Positions 1 through 5,389 of a stretch of 18,417 nucleotides of DNA are shown here, one piece after another. Positions within the stretch are counted from its first letter, which is position 1. The number at the start of each line of letters is the position of its first letter. Position numbers and translations under genes: made by a program. A model generated the notes under the pieces. That model saw only the letters and a list, made by a program, of their open reading frames with translations, had not been told where the DNA came from and made no database searches. The DNA comes from Minisyncoccota bacterium (lineage in GTDB: Bacteria; Patescibacteriota; Minisyncoccia; Moranbacterales; GCA-2747515), in NCBI GenBank assembly GCA_938044295.1, contig CALIRC010000088.1, positions 1 to 18,417 on the forward strand. The letters are read 5' to 3'.

Positions 1-1
1 C

Positions 2-145
2 GCGGCTGCGACACCTACCACAGCTGCTTATGGGTCTAGACACACTGCGCATCTGTGGCAGATGTCTCGCTCACGAGAGAGCACACTTAATGTAGGCTGG
101 TTATTTGGAGATGGTATAACTACTTGTTTTTCTCAAGAAGGGTAA
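2..145 (+). CDS. C-terminal fragment of an unidentified protein (partial at left edge)
   Basis: An open frame enters from the left edge and runs 47 codons to a TAA at 143-145. The residues contain a WLFGDGITTCF-like stretch near the end, loosely like the C-termini of secreted or pilin-like proteins, but I do not recognise the family. The first 90 bases are about 57% G+C, clearly richer than the rest of the window. The gene would converge with the dCMP deaminase gene, leaving about 40 bases between the two stop codons. It may not be coding at all, because only one frame and a short length support it. Confidence 0.35.
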   Translation, partial: AAATPTTAAYGSRHTAHLWQMSRSRESTLNVGWLFGDGITTCFSQEG

Positions 146-185
146 ATTTGCAATTTTGTCTGGAAAAAAGATCGTGGACAGGATT

Positions 186-671
186 TTAGAGAAATTGTTT
201 GCCGACAATGTTTTTTGGGTTGTTTTTGTCAAAAAGCTCGTTGGCATTTTTAATTACGTATACATTTTTTATGCCAGCATTTTTCATAGCTTTCCAACAG
301 GGTTTGCAGCACCACCAGTGTCCCCACATGTACAGTTCTGCGTCATCTGTGTCATTGTCTTTTTTTAGTGCATCTAGAATGGCTGTTTGCTCACCGTGAT
401 TTTTTGGATGGCAACCCTCACATAGTTCATAATCTTGACCACTTTTTGAGTTTAGCTTTACTCGTTCACATTCGTGAGTATCATGGTAGTTGCTTCCATT
501 TGCGCCTATACCTATAACTTCATTGTTTTTCACGATTATTGAGGCGTTTGGCATTACTTTATCTCGAGAGTAATTTTTTGCGAATTCTTTTGCTTTGAGC
601 ATTATGGGGTGTGTGCTCTTTACAAAAAGGATCTCTTTATTTTTAGGTAAGTAGGGGTATTGAATGTGCAT
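186..671 (-). CDS. dCMP deaminase family protein (zinc-dependent cytidine/deoxycytidylate deaminase fold)
   Basis: 161 residues. The family hydrolyses dCMP to dUMP, the substrate of thymidylate synthase, in the cytosol. The zinc and proton-shuttle motif is H92-G93-E94, a variant of the usual HAE. The second zinc motif is C122-K-P-C125 followed by an AMKNAGI helix, matching the canonical PCxxC with the first Pro replaced by Cys121. Further Cys/His residues (C68, C84, C87, H88) just before the HGE motif suggest a second structural zinc site, as in phage-type dCMP deaminases. The sequence around residues 112-125, including GHWWCCKPC, matches my recollection of a CPR-specific deaminase clade. The gene is divergent from thyA with 42 bases between starts. 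No good Shine-Dalgarno precedes the ATG at 671; an internal Met24 is possible but would remove conserved-looking N-terminal residues. Deamination of other cytidine compounds cannot be excluded. Confidence 0.85.
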   Translation of the reverse strand: MHIQYPYLPKNKEILFVKSTHPIMLKAKEFAKNYSRDKVMPNASIIVKNNEVIGIGANGSNYHDTHECERVKLNSKSGQDYELCEGCHPKNHGEQTAILDALKKDNDTDDAELYMWGHWWCCKPCWKAMKNAGIKNVYVIKNANELFDKNNPKNIVGKQFL

Positions 672-713
672 AGTATTGTTAATTTATTGTCAGTATAGAT
701 AAGAGGTGTTACC

Positions 714-1559
714 ATGTCAATCATGAATGTATTTGATCAAAGGTATCAAGAAATGCTCGTGAACATCATGGATAATGGTATTCGTGAGAAAAATGAACGT
801 ACAAATCGGGAGACGGCAGCTATTCCTGGTCTTACTTTTTCGATTGATATTGAGAAAGAGGGATTTCCACTTTTGACGTTGCGAAAAATTCCTATTAAGA
901 TGTTTGTTGCGGAGCAGGTTTGGTTTCTTTCTGGGGCTCGTAAACCTGCTGACTTTCTCCGGGATTATACAAAAATTTGGGATCATTTTACTAATCCTGG
1001 TGATGTGGTGACTGTGGCATATGGGTACCGTTGGCGTAAGCACTTTGGTCGTGATCAGATCGGGAAGCTCATTGCACTTTTAGCAGAAGATCCTTCTTCG
1101 CGACATGGAGTCGTTATTACATGGGATGCAGCACATGATGGTCTTGGTGGAGTTGCAAAAAAAAATGTGCCATGTCCATACACATTTACAGTAAATATTA
1201 TCGGTGGACGGCTTCATTTGCACAACATCGTTCGTTCGAATGATATGGTGCTGGGATTTCCAGCTGATGTTGCTGGTTTCGCTCTTTTGCAATGTATTTT
1301 GGCGCAAAAACTTGGTGTGCAGCCTGGCATTTATACACATTCGATCTCAAATGCTCACATCTATGATAATCACTATGATGGTGCAAAAGAAATGATTTCA
1401 CGCACGCATGAGCATAAGCCGATCGTTGCGACATTACCTGAAAATACATTTGATCGATCAGAAAACAAAGATCGTGCAGTGACTGATGAAATGATTTCGA
1501 TTCTTGAAAAACAGTATGATCCTCTTCCTGCAATAAAAGGACTTCTTATATCATTGTAA
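714..1559 (+). CDS. thyA: Thymidylate synthase family protein (ThyA-like) with a dUMP-selecting Asn replaced by Asp
   Basis: 281 residues, the normal ThyA length. The family transfers a one-carbon unit from methylene-tetrahydrofolate to C5 of dUMP, giving dTMP and dihydrofolate. Conserved elements are E67 (EQVWFLSG), YGYRWR around 103-108, R130, the nucleophile C154 (NVPCPYTF), RSND at 174-177, the NAHIY block with H215 and Y217, and the terminal KGLLISL. Three positions depart from typical ThyA. The dUMP-specificity Asn (E. coli N177) is D185, in GFPADVAGF. The His after the nucleophile is P155. The Gln before the RS motif is Val. The RSND plus Asp pattern resembles dCMP hydroxymethylases. 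An AAGAGGTG Shine-Dalgarno at 701-708 lies five bases before ATG 714. The dcd-like gene starts seven bases after the stop. Family membership is certain; the pyrimidine substrate is open. Confidence 0.9.
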   Translation: MSIMNVFDQRYQEMLVNIMDNGIREKNERTNRETAAIPGLTFSIDIEKEGFPLLTLRKIPIKMFVAEQVWFLSGARKPADFLRDYTKIWDHFTNPGDVVTVAYGYRWRKHFGRDQIGKLIALLAEDPSSRHGVVITWDAAHDGLGGVAKKNVPCPYTFTVNIIGGRLHLHNIVRSNDMVLGFPADVAGFALLQCILAQKLGVQPGIYTHSISNAHIYDNHYDGAKEMISRTHEHKPIVATLPENTFDRSENKDRAVTDEMISILEKQYDPLPAIKGLLISL

Positions 1560-1566
1560 TTTTTTT

Positions 1567-2208
1567 ATGGCAGTTTTATCTCAGACGCAAATTCTTGAAC
1601 GCATCGACGATGGTGCTATTTTATTTGAGCCTCACTTAGATACTTTTCAATTGCAAGCTCATGCTGTTGATTTACGTTTAGGCTTTACATTTATCGTTGC
1701 GAAGCAGTGGCGTTTGACGAAAAATGGGAGAGAAGCTGTTAGTGTTAATCCTCTCAAGGAAGGATATCATTCGGATCATTTTGATGTTTTAGAATTGGAA
1801 GAGGGGCAATATTTCGAACTTCTTCCTAATGAGAGTGTCTCTGTTTCGAGTTTAGAGTCAGTCAGAACGCCGGATGATCTTATGGCAATTTTATATCCGC
1901 GTTCTTCAGTGAACCGTCGCGGACTTTCTGTTGATCTTACTGGTATTATTGATTCTGGTTATGAAGGTCAGCTTGTTATACCTGTTAAGAACAATACAAA
2001 TTCGCAAGTAATAAGGCTTTATCCTGGAGAGCGTTTTTGTCAGATTGTTTTTGAATCTCTTTCAGATCCAGTAGATGCACGTAAGAGTCGTTATCATAAA
2101 AAGGATGTTATTGAAGGTACGGCAAAAGAGGATGCGCAAGAAGTGTCGTTGATTACATCTGGAAAAATTGGTGATTTAAAAGAAAAGCATCGGATTATTT
2201 CTGGCTGA
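1567..2208 (+). CDS. dcd: dCTP deaminase / dUTPase superfamily protein (Dcd-like)
   Basis: 213 residues, close to the 190-200 of Dcd. Dcd converts dCTP to dUTP (some members go on to dUMP) as a homotrimer. Family landmarks are AVDLRLG at 33-39, the PRSSVNRRGL block at 111-120 (S113 and R117 align with E. coli S111 and R115), TGIIDSGYEGQ at 125-135, and LYPGERFCQIVFE at 151-163. In E. coli Dcd the catalytic Glu138 sits in a V-L-E-F-x-N segment. The aligned segment here is V-I-P-V-K-N, so P139 replaces it. That segment is closer to dUTPase motif III, but the protein lacks the glycine-rich dUTPase C-terminal motif. It is translated with thyA (seven-base gap) and ends in TGA, followed by two palindromic repeats. 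Superfamily assignment is firm; deaminase activity is uncertain. Confidence 0.85.
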   Translation: MAVLSQTQILERIDDGAILFEPHLDTFQLQAHAVDLRLGFTFIVAKQWRLTKNGREAVSVNPLKEGYHSDHFDVLELEEGQYFELLPNESVSVSSLESVRTPDDLMAILYPRSSVNRRGLSVDLTGIIDSGYEGQLVIPVKNNTNSQVIRLYPGERFCQIVFESLSDPVDARKSRYHKKDVIEGTAKEDAQEVSLITSGKIGDLKEKHRIISG

Positions 2209-2296
2209 ACGCCTCACTGTTATTTATAGTAGTGCGCAAGTCTCACTGTTTATTGTGTGGCCTGTATGATTGTCTTGGATATTTTTTTGATGTTAT

Positions 2297-2419
2297 TAGG
2301 ACTTACGCACTTGGTGTACTTTGTCGTTAAAATCTACGTTTTTTACTCACCATAGGTAGACTATGGTTCGTGCAAAGCCTTGATTTTGCCTAAAATTACA
2401 CTCAAGTGCGTAAGTCCTA
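2297..2419. repeat. Palindromic MITE-like repeat, copy A
   Basis: The ends are perfect inverted repeats: TAGGACTTACGCACTTG at the left pairs with CAAGTGCGTAAGTCCTA at the right (17 bp). The interior also pairs imperfectly: AAAATC near 2329 with GATTTT near 2382, and CCATAG with CTATGG around a GTAGA loop at the centre. The whole 123 bp could therefore form one long hairpin. TA bounds both ends, as expected for a TA target duplication. This is the least decayed copy. Confidence 0.85.
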
Positions 2420-2425
2420 GTAATT

Positions 2426-2545
2426 AAAATTTACGCACTTGGTGTGTTTGTCGTTAAAATCTACGTCTTTCATTGATCATAGTTAGGATATGGCTTGTGA
2501 AAATCTGCGATTTTACCTAAAATTACATTCAAATGTGTAAATTCT
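2426..2545. repeat. Palindromic MITE-like repeat, copy B (diverged, tandem with A)
   Basis: It is in the same orientation as copy A and starts six bases after it. It shares TTACGCACTTGGTGT and GTCGTTAAAATCTACG with A, and CCTAAAATTACA near the right arm. Its outer end has drifted (AAAATT instead of AGGACT), and the right end reads CAAATGTGTAAATTCT. About 13 of 16 terminal bases still pair. It ends 26 bases before the folA start codon. Confidence 0.75.
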
Positions 2546-2571
2546 CGTTATATAGATTATTGTAATTGTAA

Positions 2572-3078
2572 ATGAAAATTATTTCTGTAGCAGCTATTGG
2601 TAAAAAGGGTGAGCTCGGCAAAAATGGTGATCTGATTTGGCGTGTGCCTGGGGATTTGTCACGTGTAAAGGATTTAACAATGGGACATCCCGTGATTATG
2701 GGGCGTAAAACATATCACTCAATCCCAGAAAAATTTCGTCCACTAGCGGGGCGGACGAATATTGTTCTTTCGCGCAAAGTTATCTCTGGCGTGCAGCGAT
2801 GTGATACAGTACATAGTGTAGATCATGTGAATGCAGCATTGTCGATTGCACAGCAATCAGAGGGTGGAGATGAAATTTATGTTTTTGGTGGTGCAGAGAT
2901 TTATCGATTGCTGCTACCATATGTAACACACCTTTATCTTACTGAGATCGATGCTGTAGATGCAGATGCTGATACCTATTTTCCACGGTGGGATAAAACT
3001 TCTTTTGACGAAGTTTTTCGGGAGAGTTTTTCGTGTGAGCATTTTGACTATGATTTTGTACAATATAAAAAAGAGTAG
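2572..3078 (+). CDS. folA: Dihydrofolate reductase
   Basis: 168 residues, typical for bacterial DHFR. It reduces dihydrofolate to tetrahydrofolate with NADPH, restoring the cofactor that ThyA oxidises. The N-terminal IISVAAIGKKGELGKNGDLIW corresponds to the M20-loop region. W23 and D28 in IWRVPGD match the E. coli substrate-binding Trp22 and Asp27. MGRKTYHSIP at 43-52 and the NADPH-binding FGGAEIY at 105-111 are standard. It is separated from dcd by repeats A and B, and from the downstream kinase by another palindrome, so it may be transcribed on its own or by read-through. No clear Shine-Dalgarno precedes ATG 2572. Its presence favours a methylating, dihydrofolate-producing reaction for the ThyA-like enzyme over a hydroxymethylating one. 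Confidence 0.95.
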   Translation: MKIISVAAIGKKGELGKNGDLIWRVPGDLSRVKDLTMGHPVIMGRKTYHSIPEKFRPLAGRTNIVLSRKVISGVQRCDTVHSVDHVNAALSIAQQSEGGDEIYVFGGAEIYRLLLPYVTHLYLTEIDAVDADADTYFPRWDKTSFDEVFRESFSCEHFDYDFVQYKKE

Positions 3079-3095
3079 ATAACGATTTAAAATAT

Positions 3096-3218
3096 AGGAC
3101 TTCCTCACTTTGCACACTGCTTCGTTATAAATACTCCTTTTTCTGACGACGTACGTTAGTACGCCTTACAGAAAAAGTAGTGTTTATGCCTCACATTGCA
3201 CTAAAGTGAGGAGGTCCT
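3096..3218. repeat. 123-bp palindrome of a second sequence type (element E)
   Basis: AGGACTTCCTCACTTT at the left pairs with AAAGTGAGGAGGTCCT at the right with one mismatch. Further in, ATAAATACTCCTTTTTCTG pairs with CAGAAAAAGTAGTGTTTAT at 17 of 19 positions, and the centre is CGTAC-GTTA-GTACG. The whole element is a hairpin with a four-base loop. It has the same size and AGGACT-type tip as copies A-D, but unrelated internal sequence. It spans nearly the entire folA-to-kinase spacer. Confidence 0.8.
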
Positions 3219-3235
3219 CAAATAGTAATTATTTT

Positions 3236-3805
3236 ATGCAGGAAAAAATTGTCATAGGTATTGTAGGTGAGATGGCATCTGGGAAGGGAACGATTGCGAA
3301 ACATTTAGCGTCGTCGCAAGGTGCGGTATACTGGAGTTTTAGTCGGATACTGCGCGATGTACTTGATCGGCTTTACATTGATCAGGGACGGAAAGAAATA
3401 TCGGATCTCTCACTTTCACTGCGAACGCTTTTTGGTGAGGATTTACTTGCGGAGGTGATGTCTGCTGACATAGAACGTCATGATGGTACTTTTTTTGTCA
3501 TTGAAGCGATTCGTCGTGAACAAGAAATTTTTGAGTTGCGAAAATTGGATGCTCGCGTGATCATTTTTTATATTGAAACAGATATTCAGAAACGATATGA
3601 TCGACTTGTTGTGCGCGGTGAAAATGCAGGTGATCGCGTGAAGAGTTTTGAAGAATTTAAATCAGATCATGAACATAATACTGAAATTACTATTGCACCT
3701 CTAAGGAAGCTTGCTGATCATGTGATTGTGAATGACGGTTCTCTCGATGACTTGAAGAAAAAGGTCGATGTTATTGTCGGAAAGGTGCTTGATAATGCGT
3801 GTTGA
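3236..3805 (+). CDS. P-loop nucleoside/nucleotide kinase-like protein (possible dNMP kinase)
   Basis: 189 residues from ATG 3236. A Walker A motif, GEMASGKGT at 11-19, opens the protein. FSRILRDVLDRL at 35-46 and VIEAIRR at 88-94 lie where NMP-kinase-fold enzymes place the acceptor-nucleotide site. VIIFYIET at 108-115 is the Walker-B-side strand, and KRYDRLVVRGEN at 119-130 resembles a lid region with Arg. It resembles dephospho-CoA-kinase-like and phage deoxynucleoside-monophosphate-kinase-like proteins and is usually annotated only as an AAA-family ATPase. Its place between folA and tmk suggests phosphorylation of a deoxynucleotide, but that is inference. A longer reading from GTG 3206 would begin inside palindrome E and add ten residues before the conserved fold, so I prefer ATG 3236. 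The stop overlaps a possible early tmk start at 3795. Confidence 0.8.
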   Translation: MQEKIVIGIVGEMASGKGTIAKHLASSQGAVYWSFSRILRDVLDRLYIDQGRKEISDLSLSLRTLFGEDLLAEVMSADIERHDGTFFVIEAIRREQEIFELRKLDARVIIFYIETDIQKRYDRLVVRGENAGDRVKSFEEFKSDHEHNTEITIAPLRKLADHVIVNDGSLDDLKKKVDVIVGKVLDNAC

Positions 3806-3833
3806 TCGTGTGACTACTGTATATATAGAAGAA

Positions 3834-4514
3834 ATGACAAAGCGTAAAAAAGGAAAATTGATTGTACTTGATGGATCTGATGGAAGTGGAAAGGCAACAC
3901 AGGCTGCACTGTTGGTGAAACGTTTGCGAAAAATGGGATGTGTTGTGCGATCACATGATTTCCCACGCTATGAAGATCAATTTTTTGGTCGTTTTATCAA
4001 TGAATGTCGCATGGGGGATCATGGTGATTTTGTGGCTCTGGATCCTCGTATTGCATCGATTTTATATGCAGCTGATCGATTTGAATCGAAAGAAAAGATC
4101 GCAAAGTGGCTTGCTGCAGGTGATATCGTGATTTTGGATCGGTATGTTAGTGCAAATCAAATTCATCAAGGTGGGAAGATCGAGAGTATCGCAGCTCGAA
4201 AAAAATTCCTCTTGTGGCAAGAGGAGATGGAATACGGCGTGTTTGGTCTTCCGCGACCTGATCTCACAATTTATTTGGAAGTGCCTTTTACTATTTCTCG
4301 TGAACTGTTGGATTCTTCTGGTAAAAAAAAGGATCTTTGTGAGAAGGATGATTTATATTTAAAAAATTCTGTAAAAACGGCAAAATGGCTTACGCGTACG
4401 CAGAAAAATTGGGAGAAAATTGTGTGTGTTCGTCGTAATAAATTGCGGAGTATTGAAAATATTCATGAAGATATCGTCGACGTACTTGGCCAATATCGTA
4501 TTATTGTATCGTAA
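3834..4514 (+). CDS. tmk: Thymidylate kinase
   Basis: 226 residues from ATG 3834. It phosphorylates dTMP to dTDP with ATP. The P-loop is GSDGSGKAT at 14-22. DFPRY at 42-46 supplies the family Arg that contacts the acceptor phosphate. DRYVSANQIHQG at 102-113 is the classic DR[YH] motif, and PDLTIYLEVP at 142-151 the following strand. The lid is the charged SGKKKDLCEKDD segment near 162-173. ATG 3795 in the same frame overlaps the upstream gene and would add 13 residues; I chose 3834 because the conserved KGKLIVLDG strand begins just after it. It belongs to the kinase-tmk-mazG-dut run, with an 18-base gap to the next gene. Confidence 0.92.
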   Translation: MTKRKKGKLIVLDGSDGSGKATQAALLVKRLRKMGCVVRSHDFPRYEDQFFGRFINECRMGDHGDFVALDPRIASILYAADRFESKEKIAKWLAAGDIVILDRYVSANQIHQGGKIESIAARKKFLLWQEEMEYGVFGLPRPDLTIYLEVPFTISRELLDSSGKKKDLCEKDDLYLKNSVKTAKWLTRTQKNWEKIVCVRRNKLRSIENIHEDIVDVLGQYRIIVS

Positions 4515-4532
4515 TTTGTAAATTGTACACTT

Positions 4533-4892
4533 ATGAATTCATTGGAGTATATACAGGAAGTTCTGAAAACGGAGCCAGAAAAATTTTCGCTTGATCGTTA
4601 TGATCGGTTACTGCATGCAGGTATTGGCATAGCGACAGAATCTGGGGAATTTTTAGACGCCTTGAAAAGAGCTGGTTATAGTGGTAAGGCTGTAGATGTT
4701 GTTAATATGCGCGAGGAGCTTGGTGATATGTTGTGGTACATCGCACTTGCTATGAAAGCCCTAGACACTGACTTTGAAACGGAAATGGAGCGAAATATTG
4801 CAAAACTGCGTACACGTCATGGAGAAGAATTTGATATAAACAAGAATGATGATCGTAATTTGGAGGCTGAGCGAGAAATTTTAGATCGGTAA
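4533..4892 (+). CDS. MazG-like nucleotide pyrophosphohydrolase
   Basis: 119 residues, a single all-alpha NTP-PPase domain. Members hydrolyse (d)NTPs to monophosphates and pyrophosphate, cleaning damaged or surplus nucleotides. The metal-binding pattern is visible: E36-S-G-E39 in IATESGEFLDALK, then E61-E62-L-G-D65 in REELGDMLWYIALA, and the family-typical KLRTRHGEEFD at 91-101. It lies 18 bases after tmk and 20 before dut, so it belongs to the same transcript. A dCTP- or dUTP-type substrate would suit the neighbours, but substrate cannot be read from the sequence. The last 18 residues are charged and probably disordered. Confidence 0.88.
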   Translation: MNSLEYIQEVLKTEPEKFSLDRYDRLLHAGIGIATESGEFLDALKRAGYSGKAVDVVNMREELGDMLWYIALAMKALDTDFETEMERNIAKLRTRHGEEFDINKNDDRNLEAEREILDR

Positions 4893-4912
4893 GTAACGTT
4901 TGCAAAAATAGT

Positions 4913-5335
4913 ATGATGCTTAAGGTGAAAATTTTGGATGATGACGCGATATTGCCTGAGAAGGCACATGTAAGCGATGCAGGGTATGATTTGTTTGCAG
5001 CAATTGATTGTAGTATCGCTCCTGGTGCACGCGTGCAAATACATACAAAAATTGCTTTGCAAATCCCGGATGGGTATGTTGGTTTAATCTGGGATAAAAG
5101 TAGCCTTTCTCACAAAAAAGGTCTCAAGATTTTGGGTGGAGTAATTGATAGTGGTTATCGTGGAGAGCTTCTTGTTGGGATGATCAACTTCAGCAAGGAA
5201 GAATTTGGATTTGTGCGAGGAGATAAAATTGCACAAATTATTTTTCAGGAATATGTTTCACCAGATATTATTGCAGTAAAAGATTTAGATGTGGCAGATC
5301 GTGGTGATGCAGGTTTTGGTAGTACTGGCGTGTAA
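4913..5335 (+). CDS. dut: dUTP diphosphatase (trimeric dUTPase)
   Basis: 140 residues. It cleaves dUTP to dUMP and pyrophosphate, preventing uracil incorporation and feeding the ThyA step. All five trimeric-dUTPase motifs are in order: I, DAGYDLFA at 22-29; II, DKSSLSHKKGL at 61-71; III, GGVIDSGYRGE at 75-85 with the catalytic Asp79 and stacking Tyr82; IV, RGDKIAQIIF at 102-111; V, RGDAGFGSTG at 130-139. Motif II usually begins with (G/P)-R-S and here reads D-K-S. The start is ATG 4913 or 4916 (Met-Met), one codon apart. It closes the deoxynucleotide island; the next gene, gatB, has its own promoter. Confidence 0.95.
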   Translation: MMLKVKILDDDAILPEKAHVSDAGYDLFAAIDCSIAPGARVQIHTKIALQIPDGYVGLIWDKSSLSHKKGLKILGGVIDSGYRGELLVGMINFSKEEFGFVRGDKIAQIIFQEYVSPDIIAVKDLDVADRGDAGFGSTGV

Positions 5336-5348
5336 TATTGATTTTATC

Positions 5349-5357
5349 TGCTATAAT
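5349..5357 (+). promoter_or_regulatory. Extended -10 promoter for gatB
   Basis: TGCTATAAT, a perfect -10 hexamer with the TGn extension, lies in the 54-base gap between dut and gatB. No convincing -35 is found 17 bases upstream, which is normal for extended -10 promoters. Transcription would start near 5364, about 25 bases before the ATG. Confidence 0.65.
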
Positions 5358-5389
5358 ACTGGTTATGTGAAAACTGAATAATTGAAAAT

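Larger units (their letters stand above)
2209..2571. other. Intergenic region between dcd and folA, mostly palindromic repeats
   Basis: This 363-base spacer contains no credible gene. It holds two tandem copies of the palindromic repeat (2297-2419 and 2426-2545). Just after dcd, bases 2232-2243 read GTGCGCAAGTCT, resembling the right end of that repeat, and may be a decayed remnant. CTCACTGTT occurs twice there (2213-2221 and 2242-2250). Bases 2549-2571, between repeat B and folA, are A+T-rich (TATATAGATTAT) and could hold a -10 element, but I see no clear -35. Confidence 0.6.

Noticed and set aside
156..399. Short plus-strand ORFs over the dCMP deaminase gene
   Set aside because: They are antisense to a gene with clear zinc-deaminase motifs and have no recognisable motif of their own.
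2213..2250. CTCACTGTT direct repeat after dcd
   Set aside because: Only two nine-base copies in A+T-rich spacer; chance cannot be excluded, so it is mentioned only as part of the spacer.
2297..2545. Tandem repeats considered as a CRISPR array
   Set aside because: Units are about 120 bp, fully palindromic, separated by only six bases and found singly elsewhere; there are no spacers and no cas genes.
186..5335. Deoxynucleotide island considered as a prophage fragment
   Set aside because: No capsid, terminase, integrase or polymerase genes and no attachment-like repeats; continuity with housekeeping genes such as gatB argues for chromosome.
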